From: Monarcha castaneiventris obscurior
Taxonomy: Eukaryota > Chordata > Aves > Passeriformes > Monarchidae
Assembly (NCBI GenBank): GCA_026261815.1
Contig: JAMPIT010000884.1
Span: 17,072,210 to 17,136,209 of the forward strand
Length of the DNA stretch: 64,000 bases
Direction of reading: 5' to 3'
The notes beneath the pieces were generated by a model, which had not been told where the DNA came from, did no database searches, and was given only the letters and a program-made list of their open reading frames with translations. A program made the translations under genes and the position numbers. Shown piece after piece: positions 1 through 13,795 of this stretch (positions within the stretch are counted from its first letter, which is position 1; every line of letters begins with the position of its first letter).

Positions 1-3000
1 TTTTTAAGAGTTTCTTTTTTAAAGGTTTCCTCTGACTTGTCTTGAATTCTGACTTAATTAGCAGTTTTCTTGTGGCCCAAGAGATGCCTTCTGCTCTGCA
101 GAGCACCAGGCCAACTGCACTCACTGCCAGTGCAGCACTGGGAACGTGTCATCTTGGGGCAAGTAGCACCTGCCCACACCTCAAGCCTCTCCAGAGCAGC
201 ACCAGATCTGTCTGGCTGCTTTCAGCCTGACAGCCAGGGATTTTTCCAGCACCCAGCACTCTGCCAGACCTAGGAGTGCTCCCTACATGCCCCCAGCTCA
301 ACAAGAGAGGCACCGTGCCATCCGTACTGAACTTGCCTGGCATTGCTTGGGTTTGGGGGCTCAAGGCTGGTCAGCATTGCTGGAGCTCTGAATGCTCTGA
401 AGTCACCCAAGGGCTCCACAAACCAGACATTAGTCTTTCACATGGTTTTTCTAGATGGTTCCTTCTCCCTAGAGCAACATGTCAACTGAATGCCCTGTGA
501 TCCATGGGGCACAGGGTCCAGAGCTTTCTTCCATGTGCTTGAAGGTCTGTCCAGTTTCTGGAGAAACCAGGGTAGCCTGTGGGGCTGGTGATGGCCTTTT
601 CTTATGACTGTTTCAAATAGGATGGTAAAAGACAACTTTTTTAGTTTCAGCTCAAAGCAACAAAATGAAATCATCCGTTTCTGGCCCATGGGCTCCAGTG
701 GCCAAAAATACACTGAGCTGAAGTGCCACTTGGACATTTGGCCTGCTGTCAGACTCTAGAGGACTCTCTAATGAGGATTCCCCTAATTAGATTGAACAGC
801 AAACCGTACTGCTGGGGGCAGGGGGAGGGAAAAAAAGGGGATTGTAATGACTCTGCAGCACTTGCCAGGGCCTAAAACCTACAGCAGGCACTATTCCTGC
901 CTTGTGCTGGCTTCTCTGTGCCCAGACACCAGTAATGTTTGCAGTAGCACTCCAAAGCCATAGCTTTTGTGGGGTCGGTCCCAAGGATCGTGCTAGGAGG
1001 GCGGGGAGGGTTTCAGTTTGCTGTATCCACACACTGGTTTAGTAACTCTTCCCAATTCTGTGTCGCCTCCTATCCAAAGCTTGCTGTGTGCCCTGTGAAT
1101 GGCTCTGACCATAGCTGTAGGTGGTGTTATTTTGTGTTTGATGACCCCCAGAAGTAAGGCTGAGGTAAGAGCCGGTAGTGCCTCTGCTCCAGGTAGGTGG
1201 ATAAATCTATCCCGTTCTCCAGACAACAGCACTGAGGCTGGAGACACAGGTGACTGTGTCACTAGGATGAGACATTGTCCCAAACAGAGCCCAGCAACCT
1301 CTGATTATCTCTCCAAGTCCCTTGCACTAACCCTTGGATCATGGCTGAGGGATCAGACTCCGTTAACAGCCTGGCTTATGAGCATTGGCAGGGCATGTGG
1401 GTGACCTATATTACAGAAGGGTAGGTAGCAGAGACTGCAACAGATGCCAGCAATAAATTATCAGAAAGTGTGCACAGACTTTCATCCCTCCCCCACACTC
1501 TCCCTGATGGCAAAGTCCCTTTCCCCTTTCCAATGCTGAATTGCTTTAGCCTTTATCAGAAAAGCAGCAGCATGAGGGAGGGCACGGAGGACGCTTTAAG
1601 GCGATTATCTTCTTTCCTTCCCCTTTCCTTGTTGCTTTTAGGATTCATGGTTTATTGCTATCACCCCATAATGGAGGGGGACAGTGGTACCCCAGCATGT
1701 AGTGACTAAAACATGTTGTTCTATGCATGTTCCTTCATCTGCCCCTGGGGGGCAAGTGGCAGCAGAGACTCATAACCTCTGTGGCCTGACTACTACACCA
1801 CGAGTGGCTTTAGGTGGCACGGAGACCTCACCCATTCTTGGTCCCACAACAGACCTGTTAGTAGTGCAAATTATGGATCACAAGAGGTCACACTGTCTCA
1901 GTGGCAGCCCCTCATTTGTCGTCTCTTTGGAATGCAAAAGCACTCAGGAGTGTGATGCCATGATGATTTTTTTGCCTTTTATTTTATATCCCTGTTATGC
2001 CTTTTTGCAACTTCTGTCTTCTTAGTGCTTTTTGCCTACATTCTTGCACTTGTTTGTCAAGCTAAGAGACTCAACATTTTAGAGGTTTCGTAGTTAGGGA
2101 GCAATATGCCCCAGACCCCAAGGTCCTCTCCAGAACACATTTTGTAAACTAAGATAGAACCATCCAGGGGAAGGTTCCTTGGGGAGGGGAGCTCATTCTA
2201 GCATCTCATTGGGGAATTTATGATAGATATGCTAATTAGTAAAACTTATAATGTTATACCAGATCTTTTGGGGGGAATTGGCAGTGTGCATCGAGGTGCA
2301 TTCAACATAGTGCATGTAGGGATCTTTAAAATAAATACCAAGGTAAAATCCCTTTTTTTCCCTTCTAACCATGTTTGCCTCTTGATTTTAAGACCAGGAA
2401 GAGATATCAGGTGGTAGAGAAGCTCAGCAGTACTGTGGAAACATCCAGTGCGTGTCACTGCCCCAGTGAGCTTCCAAGCTAAAGAGCTGGGGGCTTCATT
2501 TGCAGCACTTGCTGATTTATTAACACATGTGTTCAAGATTCATTAGTGTTGTGCTGTCACAATCAATGGAAAGCACATTTTAAATTCATACGAGAAACGT
2601 AGCTGCAGAAGAAATAGTGCCCCCTGACTTGCAGTGATCAATCACAGCTCAGCAAAACACCTCATACAGAAAGCTGTAAAGTAAGTAGAAAAAGTGTAAA
2701 ACCCGCTTGGTCTTGTAAGGGACTCTGACACACTCCTGGCCTGGTGTGAATAACAACCTCACCCTTTTCTCTGTGATGTGAGAAGGTCAAAAAGCTTCTG
2801 ATTTTTGGACTGGCAGCGTAGACACCTCTGAAATGCAAATATGTTGATGGCAAAAAATGTTTCCTTCCCAGGACCCTCCAAGAAAGATCAACTTTATCCC
2901 CATTTTATGGAGGGGTAAACTATGATGCAGGTAAAACTGGCTGCTGATTTTGGTCGGCTGAAATTTCAGCTGCCTTGCTTTTGATACTTCATCATTAGTC

Positions 3001-6000
3001 CACATCAGTTCCCCACTCACTCAGGATTTTCAAAGCTGTCAAGTGCAGCATTTGCACTTGGGCTTGTAAATGCTCTCCTGTCCTGCAAAGAGTATTTGTA
3101 GGCCTTATCAAAGTTACACAGAATAAAGGATTTTTGGCCAGGTTTTCCCGAAGGCCTGTGGCAAAAACAGGAGAGAAGCTTTTTCTTGGTTCCTCATTCC
3201 ATACCTTAAGCAGAAAACACTATTTGCTTCCCAAGCCTCCCTGACCAATGCGCAATAATGAGACTGGGAAATTCTGGGGGAGCTGGAAACACCAAGGGCA
3301 TAAAGCCTCAGCAAATCCTCTGAGAAATACAGAGCATCAGAAGGGGAGACAGGGAGGGTAGCACTGCTGGGAAAGACCCAGATTGCTGTGGAGATGTGGA
3401 ATTCCTTGGGAAGCTGTGGAAGCAGGTGGAGAGACCGGGATATCCAACCAGGAGTGACAGGAAAGTCCCAGCACAGTGAGAGTGAGGCATATGGAGGAGG
3501 CCCAGAGCAGCAGCAGGAGGAGAGCTGAGGGGGCAGCTGACAGGAAGAAATCCAGCCATGTGTGTGCCAGCATCTTCTCCAAGTCTTACTGAACGCGACA
3601 GACCACGTGCACGCTTCCTCCCTGCAAAACGGAGGCAGCTGAGAAGGGAAGCGGGTGAGGGAGTGGGAGAGGGGCTCAGAGGAGGGACACGTGAGCTGAC
3701 TACCCAGTTTCCTCCTCTTTTTCTTGCCACGGGGTGATGTTTTTGTTCTTCTCACACTGTTGGCAAAAATTGGTAACCAAGTGAGATGTGGAGGGGGGTT
3801 CTACATGGAGGTTGAGATAACATTTTCTGATCCAGCCGGGAACAGTTGGCTGTGGGTGGTGGCTTGTCACCAGCCCTGCCAGTTCTAATCCAGATCCCAG
3901 TTTTTCTCTTTCTCTCAGCCGTGGAGTGAAGAGCCTTCTCTACAACTTTAATTTCCTGCAGGGGTTAATCCCATGGTCAGTGGTAGCTCAGGCCCTTAAT
4001 CCTTTCACTCAGTCCCTTGACAGAAGGACTGCAGCTGCTCCTGACCTGGCAGGTCTGAGGGAGGCACCTTCTGCTCCCAGTGCCTCCTCTACACCCCACG
4101 AGCATCCTCCAGCTCACTGGCATTTAAAATGCTGCTCCCCCCTTCCTGGCAAGCCTACCCCGGGGGTGTGGGTGGGTGGTGCAACCAGGAAAAGGTTGCA
4201 GGCAGAGAAGACAGCTTGGTGGGAGAGTCCTGGTTCTCTGGTCCTCGTTCTCATCACTGCTGCGCACACGGGTATTTCCTGCACTTCTTGGTTGGACAGT
4301 GCTCTGAATCCCAAAGGATTCTCTTTCTTGTTTTTGCTCGGGTGGTGTTCAAGAAGGAAGGTATGTATGGGCCCACATTGTGAAGGATTCTCTGAGGGCT
4401 CAGGAATTTTGACATGGCCCAGTACCTTCCCTGGGTCTCTTATTTAGAGTCAAAGGATGCAGCAGATCTTTAAGAGGGAACGTGCCAGCCTGTCTGAGAT
4501 AAGAGATACATTTACATGCACAGAATAGTAGATGGAGGTGCATCAATTTAGCTGCAAGATAGGAAAATGTAAGTTTTTAATCAATATAAGCTCTGTCCCT
4601 GGAGCGCTAGGCCAGATGTGTGCTGAACAATATGACCAGACTGTCAAACCAAGGGGCTTCCAGATCCATACCAAGAGACCCCTGTTGCATCTTATGGGGG
4701 TCAAGGCGCTTCAGCCATAAGCCTTTCTCCTTGTGGTTTCTCATTCCAAAAATGAGGCAAGCTTTTGCAAGCCTGAGTGATCCCTTGCACACAAAATGCC
4801 CCGCAGCTGCTTGTTTCCCATCATTCATTTCTGCACTAGCCCAAAAACTGGCTTTGCTTTTTTCAAAGCCTGCATTTTGAAGTGCACTGGGCCCTTGAGC
4901 TCACTGGCCTTCCTTGTTACTCTTGTTAGTCTTTCTTTCTGATGGTGAAGAAGAAAGCATGGTGGTGAACTGCTGCTTCCCAGGCTGCTGAGCGAGAGAA
5001 TCCCTCCTCCTTTTGCTCACTCCCCACTTTGGCTGTGCTTCCCTGGGTGCCAGGCTCCCAAAATGAGACCACTGGCTGCCAGGGTAGTGGCTTGTCACTC
5101 TGGCAGCTGGAGCAGGAGGAGAGGGAGGATGTAGAAAACACTGGAACAAGGGAAGAGCTTCACTGAGGTCTCACAAGGCTGTGCCCTGGGCACATCCAGA
5201 GGGGCAGGGACCATCCGTGCCTGCACAGTGGTGGGGCAGAGCAGTGCTGGCAGTAAAAATCCTCTCAGCTCTTATCATAAGGGGATTGGTGACCCAGCAT
5301 GCACACAGCTCCTGGCAAACCTCCCGAGGAAAGGCTGGCTCTCATCATTCCCACACCATGCCTTTGTACTGGACTCTGAAGGAGACCTTTTTCTGCCTTA
5401 GTGAGTTGCAGGCATCTGTCTCACTTGGTTGCCACTGTGGCACAAGGGTGTTGGTGCTGCCTGTAAGAGCCTGGAGCTGTTCTGCTGCCCCATCGGCCCC
5501 CATCACCTCCCCAGAGCAACCCTGCAAGGTCCACTCAAACTGCATGGGATCTGGGCTGCTGCCTTCAGCTCCAGGGGTGCCTGCGGCTCTCTGGGACACA
5601 ATTACACTTTTTACAAGCTGGGAACATTGCCCATAGCTCAACAAGATGTGGTGACAGCTCTCACAACCCAGAGCTCCAGCCAGGATCTTGGGATGCATCT
5701 GGGTTAGCACACAGCTCACAGCCTCATGCTGCAGAGCTTGCTGAGGCTGAGGAAGGTCTGCAAATTTGATGTGACTTTAGTTCTCTACAGAAGGTTTGTA
5801 GGCACAGAAGAGCCACCTTTATGGCAAAGTTCACATCCCATCGAAATCACTAGATGGCAGTGGTGTGGATAGCAGGACACACCTTCCCCCTTCTGCCCCT
5901 GCACAGGTATCTCACAGCACAGTCACAGCAGCACCACACCCTGCTTTGGGCAGCACTGGCACTAGAGAGTCTCACCAGGAGTGGAAAGGGAGCCCAGGAG

Positions 6001-8741
6001 ATGAGTGCCAAGGCAAGTTGCCTCTAACAGCTCATCTCCAGACTCAAGGTGAGGTCTTCCTTTTCTATCCCTTGTGTGAGAGCATGGTTCATGGGGCAGG
6101 AATCTTCCCAGCCTCCCTGAAGTGAGGAGGAGCATGGTAGCACAGCATGTCTTCCAAGTAACAGCCTTTGCTTGCAGTCAGTCGAGAAGTTCTGACTTGT
6201 GTGGCTTTGCTGTAAATTTAAGTCTCAATCCTTCCTGTGATGGGCATAGGGCATTGCAGGGCATAAATAACAGACTGTCTCTTGTTTTCCCATTCATAAA
6301 AAAGTAACCAAGAAATTGTCATTTTCATTAAAAGAAGAAAAGATTTGCCATACGATAAAATAGGCTTGCAAAGCCAGGGACTTAAGTGTGAGCTCATACT
6401 TGCCCAGCCTTCATTCAGCCACTTGTGTGGATGCAGCACAGCACTGCCTTTGCTTACCCGACCAAGTACTGCTGCTTTTTTTCACAGGACCCTGTCCCAT
6501 ACTCAGTGCAAAGGACACACGATACTCCAGCTAACAATGAGGATGCTGTAATAAATAAGGCTATTTTTGTGTGGTCAGAATTAAATATTAAACCACAGTT
6601 TTGGCAGGAGGCCACAGTCTATACATTCCTAATTTTGCGGGTGCCCAACACGAGACCCTAGGGGCCATTTTGCAGAACTGCTGAACATTCACAGCTGTTT
6701 TCCAAAATGCTGGCAGCTTAGCCAGAAAACTGGTACAGCCTTGAGGACTCAATAGCACTGAGAGCCAAGAGGTCCCAGGCTCTGGCCCTGCACCTGCTGC
6801 TCCTTCCCTGTGGGGCTAAAAGGGGAAGTCTCTTTTCCCTTCAAAAGCCAGGAAAACAACCACTCTCTCTTGCCTCGTCAGGAGCATAAATCCTCTCTCA
6901 TCAGCTACAAGGCAACTGTAGCAGCTAACATCTTCAGAACACCACAAGACAATGACTAGTGATGTATTGCCTGCAGGGCTTGCTTGGCAGGCAGTAAACA
7001 AATAAAACAGGCACGCATTTTGCAGTACCAAAAAAAAAAAAAGGAATGCCCCCCTGCTTCACCCCTTGAGCACCACGTAGCCAGTACCCTGAATGAAGCA
7101 GCTCCTGGAAAAGCAGCACGTGATCCCACCAGTCAGGACTGCAGCCCCGTGCAAGTGGCACGCTGCCTCCAGTAGCAACATTTCCTAACTTTCAACTGCT
7201 TGTTTTTGCAGTGTGAATAATGTATTTCACATAATCCAACCCCTCACAGGTGAAGCAACTTTTCCTTCCATCTCTTGAGTCTGGAATTGAACTGGTTTAC
7301 AGAAAAAAAATGTACATCTTGTTATCATACCCTCAATCACAGAAAGCTTTTTTGTGAGCCAGCATTTTGGTAAAGCCACAGCAGGAATAAGGTGTGTGTG
7401 ACAAGGTATTTCCCTGCAGCAGGAGGAACACCCCAGAACTCCCACTCCTGCTTCTTTCCACTGAGAGCTGAGTGTGTGTCATGGTGTAGCACGCTGAAGC
7501 ATGAGCCAGCTGGCAGGAGCACCCCAGTATGGTCGTTTGAGTTATGGTTTGAGCCACCCAGGACTGGGACAGTTGTCAAGCAGTGTAAGCAGCTGCTTGT
7601 AACCAAACATGGCAAGTGAAGGAAACTGCCTGCTCTGTCTTTTGAGTCAGCAGCGGGCAAGTGCTGAAGAGTCACCGAAGAACTACCCAGAAATGCCCTC
7701 GCACAGACTTGAGCCTCTCCCCATCATGTTCCAGCCTCTGTTGCTCCCTGAATGCTCCTGTCGAGGTATCCTTATGGCCCCGTGCTGCTGCTGACCCTCT
7801 CAGCCCTACTGAGGCACAGGTCTGCCTTCATCAGGCTTCTGTGTTGCAGAAGAGCCTAGAAAATCATTTCTGCATTAGGCTTAAAAAAAAGCCAGAGGAC
7901 GGGCAGGAAGCTGGAGTAACTCTGAAAGATATCTGAGCTGAGAGTGCACCTTGCTAGCCTGTGACATTCAGTTTGCTGGAGGAAAGGGTAATGCTATGAT
8001 CTGGTATAAAAATTACATAAGAAGGCTTCCCCCCCCTTCTCTTTGCAAACAGCCCCTTTGCTCAGGATTTACCATCATTCCTCCAAGTGGACAGGATGCA
8101 CTAACAGAGGCAGCACTGATGTCTGACAGGGAGACAACTCCCGCAAGCCTTTCGCTCATGTGGAATAATTCCCTTGCAAATGTTGTTTGCCCACAGCAGT
8201 TAGAGGAAGATCCAACCCCCCCGCCCCCCAGCAGACCTGAGTGACAAAGCTCAGAAGAAAAATTGTCTGCAATTCTGGAAAGGCTTCCTTCTCCTCACTG
8301 CTACAAATGTCCCCTGCTTTAGGACAAGTCACTGGGTGCCTTTAAGGGTTCCCCTGACTTTTAAGGGTTTCCTTCTCTAAACCCTGCAATAGCAGCTGCT
8401 CCAGTCCTTCCCCAAATGAGATCTTAATTTCTCTCTCCATCCTTGAGTGGCAGGTCAGACACCAGCAGCAGAGCAGTGCTGTATCCTGCTCACTGCTATT
8501 GCCATCAGGGCTGTGCTAGATGTGGCACATTCAGGTTGCCTGAGAGCCCACGTGGTGGGCCTGAGGCCCAGCTTGGTCATGACCTGGTTGGAGCAACAGC
8601 TTCAAATATCCTCTCTCCCCAAATCGGGAGAGCTCCAGTTTAAGGGGTCTCTCTTAATTAGCAGGAGATGCAGGGACAGTGATAAACTGATCAGGCAGAG
8701 GAGGAGGAGGGGGCAGAATGCCCTGGGTGGGATGTGTGTGT

Positions 8742-8767
8742 GCACGTGTCTGTGCATGCGTATGTGT

Positions 8768-8812
<45 letters not shown>
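8742..8812. repeat. (CA)n microsatellite with alternating purine-pyrimidine lead-in
   Basis: An uninterrupted (CA) run of about 21-22 units spans roughly 8769-8811. It is preceded by TG-rich, mostly alternating purine-pyrimidine sequence from about 8742, so the whole tract is Z-DNA prone. It lies in intronic DNA. Confidence 0.95.
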
Positions 8813-8813
<1 letters not shown>

Positions 8814-9299
8814 AGAGGCTAACGCTTACACCCCTATCCACAGTGAGCTTCACCTCAGCTCGTTTGGGACCTCATTCTCACCCCTTCCTCCCAGTCAGGG
8901 CTGGAAAAGGCTGTGAAGCTTCTCTGTGCTGTGTTTCACCCACTCCCCTCAGTGCTGTGCCTTCCACCCAAAAGTTCAGAAATCGCAGGCTCAGCCTGTG
9001 GAGATGCTGAAAGCAACTTGGGACTTATTTTTGGCTTTACTTGTGATTTGGCATCCTTCACTTGGTGTCCTGTGGTCATGTCTGTGAGCACACACACCCA
9101 CACACTTACACACATACACCCCCCACCCCGATCCTAAAGCTGTGTACTGAGTGCTGAACCTGTTCAATTTTGGTCCGTACTTCTCCATTTTAGGTTGTTC
9201 TTACCAAGACAGCCGAGTCCAAAATGACAGGCAGGAAAGCCACCACAGGTCAGGCGAGTGGCACCTCTCATGCTGACCCCTCTGAGAGCCCCGAGGAGG

Positions 9300-10600
9300 G
9301 GACAAAAGGCAGGGCTCAGCAGGAGCTGCCCTGTGCGGGGTGACCCCAGCACGGAGTTCTCAGCCCCAAAGCCGCAGCGGAGCCGCCCGGGGCGCAGGGA
9401 AAGGTGCTGGTGCCATTCTCCACCGGGAGAAGTTGCTCCCGGCTGCCTGCCCTGAAACCGGACTGGAACCAACAACCTCTGCAGCAGGTTTGCCGTTCTG
9501 CTCCAGGGGGGAAATCGCTGCCCGGCAGTCTCGCACAGGGAGCGTTCTGCGCTGAGCTGTCTGGCAGGCAGCGCTGCCCCTGCCTGACACTCTCCTCCCC
9601 GGGGAAGCCGCTTCCTGGGGATGGGGAAAAACGCCAAAGGGAGACGTCTTCACTTACCTCTGTCAGGCTGGAAGGGACCCTCCTGTGAGAATGGCAGCTC
9701 TGCCAGCTCTCTTGACTCGGTACAATCCCAAAGCAAATCCAGCAGAAAGTGCCTCTGTTCGCAGCTGGACCCTAGCTGGCAGGAGCCCTCCCTAGCCAGC
9801 CGCTTGCCTCGCGTGGAGGGCAGAGGAGCCGCACAGCGAGATGACAGCGTGGGAAAGGGACTGTAATCCTCCGTAAATAATAAATAGGGGGAGAGAGAAA
9901 GAGAGAGAGAGGCGGGAGAGGGAGCGACTGTGCGCGGTGAAGTGACAGCTGGGGGTACATCTGCGATGGCAGCAGCACACGCACAGGAACGCGCACAGAC
10001 AGTGCAGAGGAGTCACCCCGCCAGGCAGGCAGGATCTGCTCCCAGACACCCAGAGGAAGGAGCTCGGGAGGGTTGCATTCCTTTCAACGCATCCCGGAGA
10101 AAGGGCAGCTGCTGTCAGTCCGTCTCTCTCCCTCATCCCGCCCTTGCTGCCATCCCTCTCCCGGGTGCCAGCAGCCGAGGGGCTCGAGGAGGGATGAGGA
10201 GATGCCAGGCGGGAGGAGCTCCCCACAGCCCCTCAGGAGGTAGATTGGTCAGGCACAGGTTACAAGAGAAGGCACCGAGCTGAGCAGTTCCTCCCCTCCC
10301 TCCATCTCTCCCCTGCTACGGCTGATGACAATAAACTCAGGGAGAAAGGCGTCAGGATGAGAAGGGACGAGCCCTGGCTTTTGTATAGGAGCGAGGCGAG
10401 CGGCTGCAGCGATGGGGAGGCAGCGGGGGCGAACCGGGGGGCTCGGGAGAAAGGCAGCCCCTTCCCCCCGGTGCTCCAGACACGGCGGTGGGGAGGCAGC
10501 ACGTCCGACAGGGAGACTTAACTGAGATGTGCCCGCGGCGGGCAGTGTCTTTTTCCTCAGGGATTCAGGGAAAACTTGAGAGGTGCTATTAGGGGGCAGC
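9300..10600. promoter_or_regulatory. CpG-rich block, possible antisense promoter
   Basis: CpG dinucleotides and GC content rise sharply in about 9340-9660 and 10020-10520 compared with flanking intron. On the minus strand a near-ideal splice donor (GAG then GTAAGTG) sits at 9657/9658, and an A/T-rich TATA-like patch lies near 9877-9890. This would suit a promoter and first noncoding exon reading leftward. LRTM2 is the natural candidate by human gene order. No transcript evidence is available. Confidence 0.4.
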
Positions 10601-12790
10601 TGGGACGAGGGGAATGGGTGAAAGATCCAGAGTTCGTTCCCCTGAAGTTTGTGTGCAGCAGAGAGTGTACTCAGCCATAGGTCCGTGTCAGGTGTGGTGA
10701 CATCCCTCAGTGACAGGCATTCCCTGCCCTCGCTGACATAGCCTGCTGGTACAGGGGTGCAGGAGGTAGCCAGATCCAGCCCACTGCCCCGTTTGGATTC
10801 CCTCTGTGCTCTCCCGTGGGCTCCTGTAGCCTTCCCCCCCACAATCCCCCCCTATCTTGCCTTCCTCCATCTTGATGAGGACCTCGGTAGCTCGCATTTG
10901 CAAGAATTACTCTTTTGCCGATCTACTTAAACTGACCCTTCTGTGAGGTCCAGTAGCATAAACAGGTCGATTTGGGCTTTTTGTTCATTTTTATTTGTCT
11001 GGAAGTTCTCTCTTTAAGTAAAATTTTTAGAGGACTCAAAGTAAAATTTCAAGTTGCTGACTTGAGAGGGAAAATAAGAATAGTTCAGAAATAGGGAATG
11101 GAGAATGCAAATGGATGGTACGGGCATGGCTGCTTTGCTGTTCTGGTACCTTCCATTTGAGTCACAGGTTTTATTTAACCGCTGGACTGGCTGCCACGAA
11201 AACAGGTTGTGAATGGCAAGGTAAATCTTGATAAGCACTCTGCAGGATGCAATCTTGAGACTCGTTGTTACGCCCTTTTGTTGTGCAGCAGGCCCAAGAA
11301 TTAAATCTTGGGGAAAGCTCCTTATGAGAACAACATATGGATAATCAAAGAGAGAAGCCAGAGACTGCAGGCAGAAAGAGAGGCAAGCAGAGGATGAGCT
11401 AATGAAGCAGGCATGCTCAACAGAGGGATGAACAGGTGGAGGGGAAGGCTCTGGTCTCCACAGTGAACGGCAGTGCACAGCTCCAGAGAGGGCCCACTGC
11501 AGCCCTGGCTTTGCAGGCAGGGTGGGGAGCTGCTCTGCTGGCTGGTGGGAAGTTGTGCACGGCTTGGGGTAGTGTATCAACAGAGGGAAGCAGCTCCTAC
11601 CTGTGCAGGGTGCTCAGCACCGCCTGTCCTCCTGTTGTGTTGCATTGCTGGGATGCTGCAGTGGCACAGGTCGCTTGCCTATGAGTAGGAATAGAACTCT
11701 TAGCCATGGTCTCTCTGGGGACTCTGCAGCGGCCACTCATCATTTCGTGGGCCTCAGATCTTCCCACTGATGCAGTATACCCTTTGCCACCAGAGCAAAA
11801 AGGCTCATTAACAATCAGTTATCCTTTGGCACAAGCACTGAGGAGTTTATTCCAGTTTTTCCCCTCTCATTTGAGCTATAGCATCATCCTTATCTCAGAC
11901 TGAATCACTGCTTTCCTCCTTTCTCCTTGACCTCACCAACAGTGTGAAGATGCCCAGATGACTGTTACCAGCACTGGGGGGGTTGATTGTGGCCTGCTTC
12001 TCCTCACCTCCCATGCCTTACTCAGGTTACCTGAATGTCTGAAAGTTCTTGCCAGGAGCTGCCACCTTCTGTCCCTGCCACTGGCCACCAGTGCAACCCC
12101 CCAGGTTTTCTTCTTCGTCGTGTTGCAGGCTGCTCTGTCCAGGCTGGGTATGTGCTGCTTAGGCCTCCTGGGCAGAAGCAAGGATGTACAACCGGGGCTA
12201 AGATCTCTCTGAAGAACAATTTGAGGCCAAGTGTTCCCACTGGCAAAAACATGAGCCACTGAGTAAGTGCATTGCAAGGTTAATTATGTAGGTATTGACT
12301 CCTCTTCGAGTCCCATGAAAACTATATGTCCTGGGTAATGCTCAGTCCCATTGATGTGATCTGCTGTGATAAAGGGAATGACTCTTCCTCGAGATGGTTT
12401 GGAAGGATGAATTTATTTAAAGCTCCGTACCAAATCGAGTGCGTGGGCCTCATGGGACTCAGCAGCAACAGCACCGCTTGCCTTCTGTCATGGAGTGCGG
12501 GTTTGTCAGCAGGGGCACCAAGCCAAACCATGCCTGCCATAGCCCCGCTGAAGCTGAGGAATCTTCACCCAGGCCAGACTCAGCCCTGTCCTTCCTCCTT
12601 TGTTTGCATTCTTTGTCTTGTCTGGTTTGTGCTCTGCGAGGCTTAGGGCAGTGCAGCTCCACAGAATCGTTCCTTTCCCCCTCAGACAGGCAGTCAGGTT
12701 CAGTTTACAGCAGGGAGAGATAAGAAACGTGCCTCTGATACAGGGGATTTGTAAGATGTACCAGCAGTAGCAATGTGACAAGGACACTGG

Positions 12791-12850
12791 TATAAAAGGC
12801 AGAGCTGATGCCAGGTACCAGGGTCTCTGTACATGCAGCAAGAAAATAAA
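12791..12850 (+). mobile_element. TATA box and poly(A) signal pair, possible LTR fragment
   Basis: TATAAAAGGC at 12791-12800 is followed by AATAAA at 12845-12850, the spacing expected of a compact LTR U3/R core. No LTR ends or target-site duplication could be set. It could equally be chance. Confidence 0.2.
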
Positions 12851-13711
12851 CCATTGCATACTCCAGTTTTAATTCATACCCATCTGAATTAGAGTGTCAG
12901 ATCATACCGTTAGCTTAAAAGCACCCACACGGCATGATTCAGATTTAAAGGATCTGTTCCCCCCTTTGAAGCTCCTTTTAATTCAGAGGAAATCTGTAGA
13001 AACAGCAACATTTCATCCACCTGATATTGGTGGTTGTGAAAAGAGGCTACAGATCTCCCTCCCTGTATTTCTTTTCCTCCCTCACTTGCACTTTATATTC
13101 TATTTCAAGGTCCTGCTTGAGGGTGTAATTCCTCCGGAGCTCTTGGAATCAACCAGTTGACACACAGCGCAGTTGTTCCCCATCACCGTGCCAGGCTGTG
13201 CACGACTGCACTGGTTATTGTGTGTGCTCGTAGGCAGCCTACCCTGGGACAGCCAGGTTGTCCTGTCAGGGAGACCCTGCACTGTTCCTTCTCCTCTGGA
13301 ACTGTGCCTTAATTCAGGAGCATGATGCTGGGAATAGAAGAGAAATTAAGGCAGGAAATTAGGACACACTTCATTAAGAAACACACACACACGGAGTTCT
13401 GCTTAGCCCACCGTGCACTAGGCTGGGACCAGGTAACAAATCACTATTCACAATCGACACTTTCTGTCAAGTGGCGTTCGTAATTCTGTGCTTTTGTAGT
13501 GGCTTAGGAAAAACCTAAATCTCTGTAGTTCCCCCTTGAGACAGGTGGGTTTTCAAATTAATCCCTTCCTCACTGGCCTACTTTATTTCTGATTGATGTT
13601 GCGTGGTGTAGGAGTTGAGGCTGGGGTGATCACAAACATCCATTCTGGCCAGGCAAAATCTGAAAAAAGACAAAGGCAAAAGCCCATGCCACACTGGGGG
13701 GCTTTTCCAGG

Positions 13712-13795
13712 ATTTTTTTTTTTTTTGGTTGGTTGGTTGGTTGTGTTGGGTTTTTTTGTTTTGATTTGGGGTTTTTTTGTTAATTTGTTTGTAGC
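13712..13795 (+). repeat. T-run and (GGTT)n low-complexity tract
   Basis: A run of about 15 T is followed by four GGTT units and then T/G-only sequence with TTTTTTTG and GGGGTTTTTTT blocks. Confidence 0.85.

Noticed and set aside
1140..1165. Possible exon ends at GAA/GTAAGG and GAG/GTAAGA near 1.15 kb
   Set aside because: The upstream frame has no recognisable alpha2delta sequence and no good acceptor at a sensible distance.
3114..3755. Minus-strand frame of 213 codons in the upstream intron
   Set aside because: Ser/Pro/Leu-rich, low-complexity composition, no recognisable motif, and another frame open over the same DNA. It is not the LRTM2 leucine-rich-repeat exon.
3918..4447. Frame of 173 codons after a CTTTCTCTCAG acceptor-like site on the plus strand
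   Set aside because: No matching donor and no alpha2delta similarity. It looks like random open sequence.
1..9300. Search for nested LRTM2 coding exons on the minus strand
   Set aside because: No leucine-rich-repeat or CPxxCxC-type sequence was found in any minus-strand frame. The gene may lie left of the window or be absent.
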